Source: Cupriavidus necator
GTDB taxonomy: Bacteria > Pseudomonadota > Gammaproteobacteria > Burkholderiales > Burkholderiaceae
Direction of reading: 5' to 3'
DNA: 64,000 nucleotides
NCBI GenBank assembly: GCA_022041995.1
Contig: CP074381.1
Location: 2,666,001-2,730,000, forward strand
A program made the position numbers and the translations under genes. The first letter of the stretch is position 1, and each line of letters opens with the position of its first letter. Of the stretch, positions 50,242 to 60,245 are shown piece after piece. The notes beneath the pieces were generated by a model that was not told the origin of the DNA, did no database searches, and was given only the letters and a program-made list of their open reading frames with translations.

Positions 50242-51392
50242 GCAGGGCGAACCTCCCGAGGCTGGCCGGAAGCAGTGACCGGCACCAGTGGCGTGATCTT
50301 GCCGAACTTGCCGCGCTCGGCCAGGCGCGTGCGGTCCTTCACTTCCCCGGCCAGCTGGCCGCAGGCGGCGTCGATATCGTCGCCGCGGGTCTTGCGGATG
50401 GTGGTCACGATGCCTGCATCCATCAGCACCTGCGCAAAGCGCCGGATCTGATCGTTGTTGGAACGCTTCAGGCCCGATTCGGGGAACGGATTGAACGGGA
50501 TCAGGTTGAACTTGCATGGCACCTCGGCCACAAGCTTCAGCAGTTCCCGTGCATGCTCGACGCCGTCGTTGACGCCGTCAAGCATGCAGTATTCGAAAGT
50601 AATGAAATCGCGCGGCGCGAATTCCAGGTAGCGGCGGCATGCCGCCATCAGTTCGGCCAGCGGGTACTTCTTGTTCAGCGGCACCAGCACGTCGCGCAGG
50701 GCGTCGTTGGACGCGTGCAGCGACACGGCAAGCGCCACCGGCAGGTCCTTGGACAGCCGGTCCATCATTGGCACCACGCCGGAGGTCGACAGCGTCACGC
50801 GGCGGCGCGACAGGCCGTAGGCGTTGTCGTCGAGCATCAGGCGCATGGCCGGCACGACAGCGTCGTAGTTCAGCAGCGGCTCGCCCATGCCCATCATCAC
50901 CACGTTGGAGATGACGCGGTCATCCTTGGGGCCGCGGCCCAGTTGCTCGCGCATGGCGAACTCCGCCATCCACAGCTGGCCGATGATTTCACCGGTGCTG
51001 AGGTTGCGCGAAAAGCCTTGCTTGCCGGTGGAACAGAACCGGCAGTTGACGGCGCATCCCGCCTGCGAGGAAACGCACAGCGTGCCGCGCGTTTCCTCTG
51101 GGATGTAGACCGTTTCCACCGCGTTGCCCTGGCCCACGTCGAGCAGCCACTTGCGCGTGCCGTCGGCCGACAGGTTGTCGGTGATGGCGGCAGGCGCGCG
51201 GATCTCGGCCCGCGTCGCGAGCTTTTCGCGCAGCGACTTGGCGAGATCCGACATGGCGTCGAAGCGGCTGGCACCGTAGTGGTGGATCCAGCGTTGCAGT
51301 TGCCGCGCACGGAACGGCTTCTCGCCGAGCTCGCCGCAATAAGCGGTGAGCGCGTCCGCGTCGAGGTCGAGCAGGTTGACGAGAGCGTTCAT
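50238..51392 (-). CDS. rlmN: Dual-specificity RNA methyltransferase RlmN
   Basis: A 384-residue radical SAM enzyme. [15 protein letters not shown] holds the CxxxCxxC iron-sulfur motif near residue 110, with [10 protein letters not shown] and SLHASND following, and the C-terminal catalytic Cys in [18 protein letters not shown]. It methylates C2 of A2503 in 23S rRNA and A37 of some tRNAs. It lies 53 bases after ndk and overlaps pilW by four bases (ATGA). No anomalies. Confidence 0.96.
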   Translation of the reverse strand: MNALVNLLDLDADALTAYCGELGEKPFRARQLQRWIHHYGASRFDAMSDLAKSLREKLATRAEIRAPAAITDNLSADGTRKWLLDVGQGNAVETVYIPEETRGTLCVSSQAGCAVNCRFCSTGKQGFSRNLSTGEIIGQLWMAEFAMREQLGRGPKDDRVISNVVMMGMGEPLLNYDAVVPAMRLMLDDNAYGLSRRRVTLSTSGVVPMMDRLSKDLPVALAVSLHASNDALRDVLVPLNKKYPLAELMAACRRYLEFAPRDFITFEYCMLDGVNDGVEHARELLKLVAEVPCKFNLIPFNPFPESGLKRSNNDQIRRFAQVLMDAGIVTTIRKTRGDDIDAACGQLAGEVKDRTRLAERGKFGKITPLVPVTASGQPREVRPA

Positions 51393-51445
51393 GACGGCAA
51401 ACTCAGCTTCGGTGTCAGTCTAGTCCTGGCAGCAGCGCCGGACAA

Positions 51446-51871
51446 TCAGCGGCTGTAGACGTTCATGCCCGGGAAGAAGAACGACACTTCCGCGGCAGCC
51501 GTTTCAGCAGCGTCCGAGCCGTGCACGGCATTGGCGTCGATGCTGTCGGCGAAATCGGCGCGGATGGTGCCCTTCTCGGCCTTCTTCGGGTCGGTGGCGC
51601 CCATCAGGTCGCGGTGCTTGGCGATGGCGTTCTCGCCTTCCAGGGTCTGGATAATGACCGGGCCGGAAATCATGAAGTCCACCAGGTCCTTGAAGAACGG
51701 ACGCTCCTTGTGGACAGCGTAGAACTGCTCGGCTTCGCCGCGCGACAGGTGCACCATCTTGGCAGCAACGATCTTCAGGCCGGCGGCCTCGAAACGGGCG
51801 TAGATCTGGCCAATGACGTTCTTGGCCACGGCATCCGGCTTGATAATCGACAGGGTGCGTTCGATCGCCAT
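51446..51871 (-). CDS. ndk: Nucleoside diphosphate kinase
   Basis: A 141-residue protein of the exact family length. It begins [20 protein letters not shown] and carries the active-site His in [20 protein letters not shown] near residue 117. It moves gamma-phosphate between nucleoside triphosphates and diphosphates. It is the first gene of the long minus-strand block ending at purA. A TAGAAT -10 lies at 51923-51918 on the minus strand, with a leader of about 40 bases. Confidence 0.97.
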   Translation of the reverse strand: MAIERTLSIIKPDAVAKNVIGQIYARFEAAGLKIVAAKMVHLSRGEAEQFYAVHKERPFFKDLVDFMISGPVIIQTLEGENAIAKHRDLMGATDPKKAEKGTIRADFADSIDANAVHGSDAAETAAAEVSFFFPGMNVYSR

Positions 51872-52245
51872 GAAAAACTCCGAAAAATGAAGGGGTTACA
51901 AATGGATTAAACGTGCGATTCTAGCACGAAGACCATGACCCTTTCGAGGGTCTTCCCTGCTCTGGCGTGTGTCGGGCCGCCCTTGCCGCACAAGCCGGCA
52001 ACAAGTAGATCAAAGGCCACATTACAACCTTGTCATGCCAGGAACACGCCGCCCCGGCTAACATCCAATGTGAGCGGCACCGTACGGGCGCAAAGCATGG
52101 GCGAGGTGACTCCTGGGTTACCCCGCCCTTGCAATTCGACCTCCCAGGTGCCACATTGACGATGGTTCCGTCCGGGTTCCATACGAATCTTCGCATCCGA
52201 AGCCTCGCAGCCCCGGCGCCTCACCGTTTTGAGACAGGAGTCACC
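51872..52245. promoter_or_regulatory. Divergent promoter region between ndk and the YccA-type gene
   Basis: No gene is supported. It holds the ndk -10 TAGAAT (51923-51918, minus) and, on the plus strand, a TTGACG at 52156-52161 with CATACG at 52180-52185 (18-bp spacer) for the membrane protein gene. The rest has no clear repeats. Confidence 0.5.
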
Positions 52246-52950
52246 ATGGATAACAAGCTGAACACCTACGGTTTCGGCAATAGTGCGTCGACCGTCACTG
52301 ACGTCGTCGTTCGCAACCGGGTCTTGCGCAACACTTACTGGCTGCTTGCCATCTCGATGATCCCCACCGTGCTCGGCGCGTGGATCGGCGTGGCAAGCGG
52401 CTTCAGCTTCATGAAGGGCAGCCCCGGCCTGTCGCTGATCCTGTTCCTGGGCATCGCCTTCGCCTTCTTCTACGGCATCGAGAAGACCAAGAACAGCAGC
52501 ATGGGCGTGGTGCTGTTGCTGGCGTTCACGTTCTTCATGGGCCTGATGCTGTCGCGCCTGATCGGCGCGGTGCTGCAGTTCTCGAACGGCCCGGCGCTGA
52601 TCATGTATGCGTTCGGCGGCACGGCGGCGGTGTTCGGCGCCATGGCCACCATCGCCACGGTCAGCAAGCGCGATTTCTCCGGCCTCAGCAAATTCCTGTT
52701 CGTCGGCGTGATCCTGCTGATCCTGGCCAGCGTCGCCAATATCTGGCTGCAGCTGCCCTCGCTGATGATCACGGTGTCGGTGATCGCGATCGGCATCTTC
52801 TCGGCGTACATCCTGTTCGATGTGCAGCGCGTGGTGAACGGCGGCGAAACCAACTACATCACCGCCACGCTGGCGATCTACCTGGACGTGTACAACGTCT
52901 TCACCAACCTGCTGGCGCTGCTGGGCATCTTCGGCGGCAGCCGCGACTGA
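52246..52950 (+). CDS. Bax inhibitor-1/YccA family membrane protein
   Basis: A 234-residue protein with seven hydrophobic segments, beginning MDNKLNTYGFGNSASTVTDV. Family features include the region NRVLRNTYWLLAISMIP and the C-terminal YLDVYNVFTNLLALLG. YccA in E. coli binds and inhibits FtsH; BI-1 relatives may carry calcium. The ATG at 52246 is supported by a GGAG eight bases upstream. The gene is followed by a terminator shared with rlmD. The exact role here is inferred. Confidence 0.9.
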   Translation: MDNKLNTYGFGNSASTVTDVVVRNRVLRNTYWLLAISMIPTVLGAWIGVASGFSFMKGSPGLSLILFLGIAFAFFYGIEKTKNSSMGVVLLLAFTFFMGLMLSRLIGAVLQFSNGPALIMYAFGGTAAVFGAMATIATVSKRDFSGLSKFLFVGVILLILASVANIWLQLPSLMITVSVIAIGIFSAYILFDVQRVVNGGETNYITATLAIYLDVYNVFTNLLALLGIFGGSRD

Positions 52951-52973
52951 CGGCAACCTCCGCAGCAGCATGC

Positions 52974-53000
52974 AAAAACCGGCCTGATGGCCGGTTTTTC
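52974..53000. terminator. Bidirectional terminator between YccA-type gene and rlmD
   Basis: AAAAACCGGCC, TGAT loop, GGCCGGTTTTT. A perfect 11-bp stem with A run on one side and T run on the other. Confidence 0.88.
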
Positions 53001-53020
53001 TTTTGGTGCGCCCTGCGCGC

Positions 53021-54349
53021 TCAGCCGCGATCGAACACCGCGATCGACTCCACGTGCGAGGTATGCGGGAACATGTTGACCACGCCCGCGCCGCTCAGCC
53101 GGTAGCCCGCCTCGTGCACCAGCAGGCCGGCGTCGCGCGCCAGCGTGGCGGGGCTGCACGAGACGTAGACGATGCGCTGCGGCAGCACGTCGCTGCCCTG
53201 CTGCGCCAGTTCGCCCAGCGCCTTGCACACGGCCAGCGCGCCTTCGCGCGGCGGGTCGACCAGCCAGCGGTCGAAGCGGCCCAGCGCGGCAATGTCCTCG
53301 GCGGTGACTTCAAACAGGTTGCGGCATGCAAACTCGGTCCTCGCCGCCAGCCCGTTGTATTCGGCGTTGGCCAGCGCCCGCGTGGTCAGCGCCTCGCTGC
53401 CTTCGATGCCCATCACCGACTTGCCTTGCGTGGCCAGCGGCAGCGTGAAGTTGCCGATGCCGCAGAACAGGTCGAGCAGGCGGTCCTGCGGCTGCGCGTC
53501 GAGCAGGCGCAGCGCGCGGCCGATCAGCACCCGGTTGATCTGGTGGTTCACCTGGGTGAAGTCGGTCGGCTTGAACGGCATGCGGATGCCGAATTCCGGC
53601 AGCGTATAGGCCAGTTCGGCATCGGCCGGGTAGAACGGGTAGACCGTATCCGGGCCCTTGGGCTGCAGCCAGAACTGCACCTGGTGCTGGTCGGCGAAGG
53701 CGCGCAGCAGGTTCTTGTCGGCATCGGTCAGCGGCTCCAGGATGCGCAGCACCAGCGCGGTGACTTCCTGCCCCACGGCCAGCTCGATCTGCGGCATGCG
53801 GTCGCGGATCGACAGCCCCATCACCAGCTCGCGCAGCGGCACCAGCAGGGCCGACACATGCGGCGGGAGGATCTCGCAACGGGTCATGTCGGCCACATAG
53901 CTGCTCTTGCGCTCGTGGAAGCCGACCAGCACCCCGCCCTTCTTGGCGACGTGGCGCACCGTCAGGCGCGCGCGGTAGCGATAGCCCCAGTCCGGGCCGG
54001 CGATCGGGCGGAACACCACATCTGGCTTCACCTTGGACAGGTGCCACAGGTTGTCTTCCAGCACGCGCTGCTTGATCGCCAGCTGCGCGCGGGAATCCAG
54101 ATGCTGCATCGAGCACCCGCCGCAGACCCCAAAATGCTGGCAGCCGGGCTTCACGCGCATCACCGATTCCTGCCGGACCTCGACCAGGTGGGCCTGCTCG
54201 TAGCTGGGCTTGCGGCGAAAGCTGCGGTAGCTGACGGTCTCGCCGGGCAGCGCGCCCTCGACGAAGATGACCTTGCCGGGCGTGCCGTCCTCGTTCACCA
54301 GGCGGCCAACGCCGCGGGCCTCCATGTCGAGGCTGTCGATCGACACCAC
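53021..54349 (-). CDS. rlmD: 23S rRNA (uracil(1939)-C5)-methyltransferase RlmD
   Basis: About 442 residues from the GTG at 54349. It carries the TRAM domain ([15 protein letters not shown]), the iron-sulfur Cys set [14 protein letters not shown], and the SAM domain with [15 protein letters not shown]; the catalytic Cys is in [13 protein letters not shown] near the end. It methylates U1939 of 23S rRNA. A second reading frame upstream, from a GTG at 54477, encodes an Ala/Pro-rich leader ([18 protein letters not shown]) that joins the TRAM domain if one base is added to the CCCC run at 54362-54365. So the true start may be 54477 with a frameshift here. The frame without repair is still of usual length. 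Confidence 0.88.
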   Translation of the reverse strand: MVSIDSLDMEARGVGRLVNEDGTPGKVIFVEGALPGETVSYRSFRRKPSYEQAHLVEVRQESVMRVKPGCQHFGVCGGCSMQHLDSRAQLAIKQRVLEDNLWHLSKVKPDVVFRPIAGPDWGYRYRARLTVRHVAKKGGVLVGFHERKSSYVADMTRCEILPPHVSALLVPLRELVMGLSIRDRMPQIELAVGQEVTALVLRILEPLTDADKNLLRAFADQHQVQFWLQPKGPDTVYPFYPADAELAYTLPEFGIRMPFKPTDFTQVNHQINRVLIGRALRLLDAQPQDRLLDLFCGIGNFTLPLATQGKSVMGIEGSEALTTRALANAEYNGLAARTEFACRNLFEVTAEDIAALGRFDRWLVDPPREGALAVCKALGELAQQGSDVLPQRIVYVSCSPATLARDAGLLVHEAGYRLSGAGVVNMFPHTSHVESIAVFDRG

Positions 54350-54575
54350 GGGATCGGCCGCGGGGCACCAGCGTCGGCGCGGACACGGGACTCTTTTGCA
54401 ACGGGAGCTGCACCTTGGTCGGCAACAGCGGCCGGGGCTGCCGGCGTTTCTTGTGGGGAGGACACGGCTTGGGACACCAGACGAAACCTGACGTATTGTT
54501 TTGCGAAAGCGGGATTGTATGCCAGACCGGGCCCGCACCGGTGGCAGCAGCCTGATGATGCAACGGAGACGGCAA

Positions 54576-55430
54576 ATGGAACTGATTTCCTGGAATATCC
54601 AGTGGGGGCGAGGCGCCGACGGACATGTCGACCTGGGCCGCCAGGTCGACACCCTGCGCGGCATTGCCGACCCCGACGTAATCTGCCTGCAGGAGGTCAC
54701 CCGCGGGTTCGGCGAACTGCGCGGCAGCCCCGGTGACGACCAGGTGGCGGAGTTGACCGCCCTGTTGCCCGGCTACCACCTGCTCTACGCGCCGGGTGTC
54801 GACCGGCGCACTGCCGCCGGTGGGCGCAAGCAGTTCGGCAACCTGATAGCCACGCGCCTGCCGGTGCGAGAAGTCTTCCGCCACGCCCTGCCCTGGCCGG
54901 CGGACCCTCAGGTCGCCTCGATGCCGCGCGTGGCGCTGGAAGCCACGGTCGAGCTCGGCACCCGGCGGCTGCGCGTGATCTGCACGCACCTGGAGTATTA
55001 CTCATCACACCAGCGCGCCGCGCAGGCCGAAGCCTTGCGCACCTGGCACGCCGAAGCCTGTGACCATGCGCGCCGACCCGGCCGCAGCGAGAAATGGCCG
55101 GGCCCGTTCACGCCGGAGCCGCGCCCCGCCGAGGCCGTCCTGTGCGGCGACTTCAACAGCAAACCCGACGATATCGCCTACCGCCGTGTACTCGAGCCCT
55201 TTGTCGACGCCACGCCGCCCTGGCGCGATGCCTGGCTGCTCACACACCCAGGCCTGCCGCATGCGCCAACCTGCGCCCTGTACGACAAGGAGCAATGGCC
55301 GGAGCCGCCGTTCGCCTGCGATTTCATGCTCGTGACGGAGAATCTCGCCGGGCGTGTCCGGCGCTGCGAGGTCGATGCGGACACGGCCGACTCGGACCAC
55401 CAGCCGATCCTGCTGTCGCTGGATCTGTGA
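54576..55430 (+). CDS. Endonuclease/exonuclease/phosphatase (EEP) family protein
   Basis: A 284-residue protein from [23 protein letters not shown] motifs are visible: the Asn in ISWNIQWG, Glu in ICLQEVTRG, the DFNSKPDD stretch near residue 192 and the final SDHQPI His. There is no signal peptide. EEP proteins include AP endonucleases, sphingomyelinases and lipid phosphatases, so the substrate is uncertain; it could be a DNA-repair or lipid-phosphodiester enzyme. A GGAG lies before the ATG. The neighbours (rlmD and a PolB-like exonuclease) do not settle it. Confidence 0.85.
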   Translation: MELISWNIQWGRGADGHVDLGRQVDTLRGIADPDVICLQEVTRGFGELRGSPGDDQVAELTALLPGYHLLYAPGVDRRTAAGGRKQFGNLIATRLPVREVFRHALPWPADPQVASMPRVALEATVELGTRRLRVICTHLEYYSSHQRAAQAEALRTWHAEACDHARRPGRSEKWPGPFTPEPRPAEAVLCGDFNSKPDDIAYRRVLEPFVDATPPWRDAWLLTHPGLPHAPTCALYDKEQWPEPPFACDFMLVTENLAGRVRRCEVDADTADSDHQPILLSLDL

Positions 55431-55456
55431 GTCCGTGTCGGCGCGTCGCGGCGTCC

Positions 55457-56296
55457 TCAGTCTTCGAGGTCTTCGGCCTCGGGCGTGAGACGCTGCAGCC
55501 GGAATGCCTGCAGGTATTCCATCCACTGCTCGCCGGGCAGCTCGGCCAATGACTCCTGGACGAACTCCATCTCGACGTCGAACTCGCGCGGCGACATGCC
55601 GCCGCGCATCAGCTGGAAGCGGCAGTACATCAGGTAGGTGTTGACGACGTCGGTCTCGCAGTAGGCGCGGATCTCGTCGAGCTGGCCTGCCTGGAAAGCC
55701 TGCCAGACCTTGCTGCCGTCCATCCCCATCTTGCCCGGGAAGCCGCACAGCTTGGCCAGGTCATCCAGCGGCGCGCTGGCGCGGGGCTGGTACATGGCCA
55801 GCAGGTCCATCAGGTCCAGGTGCCGCATGTGGTAGCGGCTGATGTAGTTGTTCCACTTGAAGTCACGGCTGTCGTCGTCGCGGCCCTCGCCCATCTCCCA
55901 GTAGCGCGGCGCGGTGACGCCGTTGACCAGGCCGCGATAGTGCAGCACCGGCAGGTCGAAGCCGCCGCCGTTCCATGAAACCAGTTGCGGACTGTAGCGC
56001 GCGATCAGTTCATAGAACTTCTGGATCAGCGTGGCCTCGTTGTCTGCCGGCGTGCCCAGCGAGCCGACGTGGAATACCGCCGAGCCGTCGCGGTGCGTGC
56101 GGCGCAGCACGCAGGAAATCGCCGCGATGCGCTGCAGGTAGTGCGGGAGAAAATCGCTGCCGCTCTTTTCGCGGCGGGCGGCAAACGCATGCTCGGCGAC
56201 TTCAGCGTCGCTCATCGCATCGGGATGGTCATGCAAACGGCGCAGGCCGGCAACATCGGGAATAGTCTCGATGTCGAATACCAGCACAGGAGTCAT
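55457..56296 (-). CDS. Predicted 3'-5' exonuclease (PolB-like RNase H fold)
   Basis: A 279-residue DnaQ/PolB-like exonuclease. The Exo I motif is VFDIETIPD at residues 6-14; Exo II is [13 protein letters not shown] near residue 115; Exo III is [10 protein letters not shown] near residue 213. The four carboxylates look intact. It probably removes nucleotides from DNA 3' ends, but the pathway is unknown. Its ATG overlaps the rpoS stop by four bases (ATGA), so translation is coupled to the stress sigma factor gene. Other proteobacteria also place this kind of exonuclease near rpoS, but I cannot verify frequency here. Confidence 0.85.
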   Translation of the reverse strand: MTPVLVFDIETIPDVAGLRRLHDHPDAMSDAEVAEHAFAARREKSGSDFLPHYLQRIAAISCVLRRTHRDGSAVFHVGSLGTPADNEATLIQKFYELIARYSPQLVSWNGGGFDLPVLHYRGLVNGVTAPRYWEMGEGRDDDSRDFKWNNYISRYHMRHLDLMDLLAMYQPRASAPLDDLAKLCGFPGKMGMDGSKVWQAFQAGQLDEIRAYCETDVVNTYLMYCRFQLMRGGMSPREFDVEMEFVQESLAELPGEQWMEYLQAFRLQRLTPEAEDLED

Positions 56297-57470
56297 AGAA
56301 CAGCGTCCTTCCTGACACCTTGCGAAGCGAAATGCCGCTTGAGCTTGACCAGCGCCTCCTGCTGGATCTGGCGCACGCGCTCGCGCGTAAGGCCCATTTC
56401 CTCGGCGAGCTCTTCCAGCGTGGCGGGCTCGATATGGTTGAGGCCGAAGCGGCGCTCCACCACATAGCGATGTTTTTCCGACAGGCGCGCCAGCCAGAGC
56501 TTCATCAGCCCTTCCAGCTCGCGGTGCGCCACCTCCTGGTCGGGGGCGGCGTTGTGCTCGTCGGAGAGGAAATCCAGGAGGCTCGAGCCGGGATCGAGAT
56601 CGAACGGCGTATCGAGCGAGGTGGTATGTTCGTTGAGTGCCAGGACGTCCTGCACTTCGTCCGGCGTCTTGCCCAGCAGGTGGGCGATGTCTTCCAGGCT
56701 GGCGTCGCGCCCGTCGGTGCCGCCCTTTTCCAGATGGCGCTTGGCACGCAGCACCTGGTTGAGCTCGCGGATCACGTGGACCGGCAGGCGGACCGTGCGC
56801 GCCTGGTTCATGATGGCGCGCTCGATGCTCTGGCGGATCCACCAGGTCGCGTACGTCGAGAAGCGGAAACCGCGCGACGGATCGAATTTTTCGATCGCAT
56901 GCATCAGGCCCAGGTTGCCTTCCTCGATCAGGTCGAGCAGCGGCACGCCGCGATTGAGGTAGCCCTTGGCGATGCTGACCACCAGCCGCAGGTTGCGCTC
57001 GATCATGACCTGGCGCGCGGCAAAGTCGCCGTCCTTGGCCAGCGTGGAGAAATGCAGTTCTTCCGGGCCGACAAGAGCGGCTTGATGCTGATGCGGTTCA
57101 GGTAGTGCTGGACGGTATCCGCGGCCAGCTCGGTATGCAGCACGGTGCGGAAATCATCATGCTCGGCGGCGGCGCTGTCGGTGCCATTTTCCGCGCTCTC
57201 TTCTTCCTCGTCTTCCGACTCGTCCTCTTCGTCGTCGCGCGCGATGCGCTCATTGTCATCGGCGAGCAGGTCGGCCTCGCGCAGGCCCACCGAAGTGGAC
57301 GTGGCGATGGGCTCGTCGGTCACGGGAATCAGTTCGGCGGCGAGATCAGGCTCGAAGCCTTCGGCATCGGCGCGCGCGTCGGGATGTGCCACACCAGCCT
57401 TCACTTCCGGCTGCTTGGGACGGCGAGCCCTGCTGACGGTTCCGGAGGAGACAGTTTTCTGGCGTGGCAT
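56293..57470 (-). pseudogene. rpoS: Stress sigma factor RpoS, apparently frameshifted
   Basis: Two overlapping open frames together encode RpoS. The first (57470-57003) holds an acidic N-terminal region (DDEEDESEDEEEESAENGTD) and region 1.2 up to [13 protein letters not shown], then turns into unrelated residues. The second (57006-56293) starts [20 protein letters not shown] and has regions 2, 3 and 4 intact. Adding one C to the plus-strand ggg run at 57065-57067 joins them as [20 protein letters not shown], giving 392 residues. RpoS directs the general stress and stationary-phase response. If the base is truly missing, full RpoS cannot be made. It follows nlpD by six bases. Sequencing error is quite possible because EI24 and rlmD show the same kind of C loss. 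Confidence 0.85.
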
Positions 57471-57476
57471 GAACCC

Positions 57477-58328
57477 TCACTGTGGCGGCAGGTACCGCAT
57501 CGGATCAACCGGTTTTCCGTTCTTGCGAACTTCGAAGTGAAGCTTTACCCGGTCGGTATCACTGTTGCCCATCTCCGCAATCTTCTGGCCTTTTCGGACC
57601 GCGGATTGCTCAGCCACGAGCACCTTGTCGTTGTGCCCGTAAGCAGTAAGAAATGTCTCGTTGTGTTTGATGATGACAAGATTCCCGTAGCCGCGCAAGG
57701 GGCCAACGTGAATCACCCGACCATCGTCCGCGGCCAGCACCGCATCGCCCTTCTTGCCCGCAATATCGATACCTTTATTGCCCTTGTCGTCGAATTTCCC
57801 GACCGTCTGGCCGGTTGCCGGCCAGGCCAGCTTCATCGCGCCATCGGCGACCGGCGCGGCGGGCGCGGCGGGCGTTGCCGCTGGCGCCGAAGCAGCCGCA
57901 GCCGGCGCCACCGGCGTGGCGGCCGGGCGGGCCTGGTCGATCGGCTGCGCCTGCACCGTGCCCGGCGCCACCGGCATGGTGGCCACGCCGGGCGCAGTGT
58001 TGACGTCGGCACCCGGCGGCACGATCCGCAGCAGCTGGCCGACCTCGATCTGGTTCACATTGGTCAGGTTATTCCAGGTTGCCACATCGCGATATGACTG
58101 ACCATTCTCCAGCGCGATACGGTAAAGGGTATCGCCTCGCTTGACCCGATAGTATCCGGGGGGCGCCGGTTCCAGCGTCGCGGCCGCGGTACCGGAAGTG
58201 GAGGTACGGTCAACCACAGGTGCCGGCATCGGCGAATTGGCGCAGGCGGCCAGCAGGGCCGTCAGCGCCGAGGCCGCAAAAAGTTGTCCGGCGCGTGCGA
58301 AATATTGCGATTTCACGATGTTGTGCAT
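57477..58328 (-). CDS. nlpD: NlpD-like LysM/M23 lipoprotein
   Basis: A 283-residue protein with a lipobox LLAAC near residues 26-29, a LysM domain (YYRVKRGDTLYRIALENGQ), an Ala/Pro-rich linker and a C-terminal M23 domain (GDAVLAADDGRVIHVGPLRG, GNLVIIKHNETF, DRVKLHFEVRKNG). The first metal ligand region reads GNKGIDIAGKKG without the usual His, so it is degenerate, as in known NlpD, which activates AmiC amidase and does not cut peptidoglycan itself. It lies between pcm and rpoS, and rpoS probably has a promoter inside this gene in related species. Confidence 0.92.
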   Translation of the reverse strand: MHNIVKSQYFARAGQLFAASALTALLAACANSPMPAPVVDRTSTSGTAAATLEPAPPGYYRVKRGDTLYRIALENGQSYRDVATWNNLTNVNQIEVGQLLRIVPPGADVNTAPGVATMPVAPGTVQAQPIDQARPAATPVAPAAAASAPAATPAAPAAPVADGAMKLAWPATGQTVGKFDDKGNKGIDIAGKKGDAVLAADDGRVIHVGPLRGYGNLVIIKHNETFLTAYGHNDKVLVAEQSAVRKGQKIAEMGNSDTDRVKLHFEVRKNGKPVDPMRYLPPQ

Positions 58329-58336
58329 AGTTCGAC

Positions 58337-59257
58337 TCAGATGGTGCCCGATTTTAAGGGCACAAAGAAAACGGCTTCAAGCGCGGTTCTGTGAAAGCGA
58401 TGACGGTTGCGCCGCTCGATCAGCAACAGCTGCTGCGTGACGGTCTGGCCCGGCACGCCCGCCGGCGGCATCACCGCCACCGGGGCGATCAGGCGCCCGC
58501 CGATGGCCAGCTGCTCCAGCAGCGCCTCGGGCACCTCCATGCCGGCGGCGGCCAGGATGATGGCCGAAAACGGCGCCGCCTGGGGCAGCCCCAGCATGCC
58601 GTCACCGTAGTGCAGGCGCAGGTTGGGCACGCGCAGCGGCCGCAGGTTCGCCTTGGCCTGCTCGTGCAGCGGGCGGATGCGCTCGATCGAGAAGACTTCG
58701 CGCGCCACCTGGGCCAGCACCGCGGCCTGGTAGCCACAGCCGGTGCCGATCTCGAGCACGCGCTCCAGCGGCGCGTCGGCGGCCAGGCCCTCGCGCAGCA
58801 GCTCGATCATGCGCGCCACCACCGACGGCTTGGAAATGGTCTGCTGGTGGCCGATCGGCAGCGCGGCGTCCTCATACGCCTGAGATGCCAGCCCCGGCTC
58901 GACGAACAGGTGGCGTGGCACGGTGGCGATGGCCGACAGCACGCGCTCGTCGCGGATTCCCGCGGCACGCAGCCGCGCCGCCAGCGCCACGCGCGCGCGC
59001 GCCGAGGCCATGCCCCCGCCGCCCGCGGTGGCCGCCGAGGCGCGTTGCTCGACCGCGCTTGCAGGCAACGGCGCGGGCGCCGGTGCGGCGGTGCGCGGCA
59101 GGCGCGGCTTGGCCGGCTTGGCTGGCGCGGGGGTGGGCGCCGCCGGCCGCGGCGTGCCCACGGCGGGCATGCCGGCAGTGCGGGCCGGCGCGGGCTTGCG
59201 CTCGACTACCGCATCGAGCGGCAGCGGAAACTTGTTGCGACGGGGCGTGGAGCTCAT
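58337..59257 (-). CDS. pcm: Protein-L-isoaspartate O-methyltransferase
   Basis: A 306-residue protein with the usual PIMT core in its final 210 residues ([50 protein letters not shown]). The first 90 residues are an Ala/Pro/Arg-rich, low-complexity extension not present in E. coli Pcm (208 residues). It repairs isoaspartyl damage using SAM. It lies between surE and nlpD, eight bases before nlpD. The extension's role is unknown. Confidence 0.93.
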   Translation of the reverse strand: MSSTPRRNKFPLPLDAVVERKPAPARTAGMPAVGTPRPAAPTPAPAKPAKPRLPRTAAPAPAPLPASAVEQRASAATAGGGGMASARARVALAARLRAAGIRDERVLSAIATVPRHLFVEPGLASQAYEDAALPIGHQQTISKPSVVARMIELLREGLAADAPLERVLEIGTGCGYQAAVLAQVAREVFSIERIRPLHEQAKANLRPLRVPNLRLHYGDGMLGLPQAAPFSAIILAAAGMEVPEALLEQLAIGGRLIAPVAVMPPAGVPGQTVTQQLLLIERRNRHRFHRTALEAVFFVPLKSGTI

Positions 59258-59285
59258 CGGGGGCGCGACACTGCGGATCGGTGGC

Positions 59286-60038
59286 CTACTTCAACCACTG
59301 GTCGAGCGCGTCGAGCTGCCCGCGGTGCGTCAGGTCGAGCTGCAACGGCGTGAGCGAGACATAGCCCGACGCGGCTGCATGGAAATCGGTGCCCTCGCTG
59401 GCATCGCGCGCATCGCCCGCCGGGCCGATCCAGTAGTTGGTATCGCCGCGCGGATTGACTTGCGTGATCACCGGCTGCGACGGATGGCGCTTGCCCAGGC
59501 GCGTGGCACGGAAGCCCTTGATATGTTCGAACGGCAGGTTCGGGATATTGACGTTGAGCAGGAACGGCTCGGCCGGCGGCGTGCCGATGATGCGCTCCAC
59601 CACGGTGCGCGCCACGCGTGCCGCGGCGTCCAGGTGCTCCCAGCCCTTGTCCACCTGCGAGAAGGCGACCGCCGGAATGCCCAGCAGGTAGCCCTCGATG
59701 GCGGCGGCGACGGTGCCGGAGTACAGCACGTCTTCGCCCATGTTCTGTCCCTGGTTGATGCCGGACACCACCAGGTCGGGTTTCTCTTCCAGCAGGCCCG
59801 TCAGCGCGATATGCACGCAGTCGGTCGGCGTTCCGTTGACGAAGCGAAAACCCTTCTGCACGCCTTCGCGCGCTTCATAGATCGACAGCGGGCGCTGCAG
59901 GGTCAGGGAATTGGAGGCACCGCTATGGTTCTGCTCCGGTGCGATGACCGTGATCCGGCCCAGCGGCGCGAGCGCGGCATGCAAAACGGCCAGTCCCGGC
60001 GCGAGATAACCGTCGTCGTTGGCGAGAAGGATATGCAT
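59286..60038 (-). CDS. surE: 5'/3'-nucleotidase SurE
   Basis: A 250-residue protein, the standard SurE length. It starts [20 protein letters not shown] with the metal-binding NDDG; the SurE core includes [20 protein letters not shown] and the conserved NVNIPNL. It hydrolyses nucleoside monophosphates and polyphosphate. The upstream frame to 60137 is not used because the conserved start is at 60038. A TACAAT lies six bases before the ATG without a ribosome site, as at rlmB. It begins the surE-pcm-nlpD-rpoS block. Confidence 0.95.
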   Translation of the reverse strand: MHILLANDDGYLAPGLAVLHAALAPLGRITVIAPEQNHSGASNSLTLQRPLSIYEAREGVQKGFRFVNGTPTDCVHIALTGLLEEKPDLVVSGINQGQNMGEDVLYSGTVAAAIEGYLLGIPAVAFSQVDKGWEHLDAAARVARTVVERIIGTPPAEPFLLNVNIPNLPFEHIKGFRATRLGKRHPSQPVITQVNPRGDTNYWIGPAGDARDASEGTDFHAAASGYVSLTPLQLDLTHRGQLDALDQWLK

Positions 60039-60044
60039 GGCGCG

Positions 60045-60050
60045 ATTGTA
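60045..60050 (-). promoter_or_regulatory. surE -10 hexamer TACAAT
   Basis: On the minus strand TACAAT, six bases CGCGCC, then ATG. The 17-bp stretch from ATG through GG is identical to that before rlmB. Leaderless start inferred. Confidence 0.5.
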
Positions 60051-60245
60051 CCTGAGCGCGCGCGCGCAAGCGGCCCGTGCGCCGCCATGAAAGCACGTTT
60101 CTGGCGCTGTATGCAGGCCGCAAATGACCACCTCCATCGCTTAGGCATGGAACAGAACGACCGTGCTATTTCTGCGCTACACTTGCCCTGCCCGCCCGCA
60201 TAAGCTTGACTGGCGTGAAATGCCACCAACATCACCGGAGACAAG

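Noticed and set aside
57477..58328. NlpD as an active peptidase
   Set aside because: The first metal-binding His region is degenerate, in keeping with known NlpD amidase activators.
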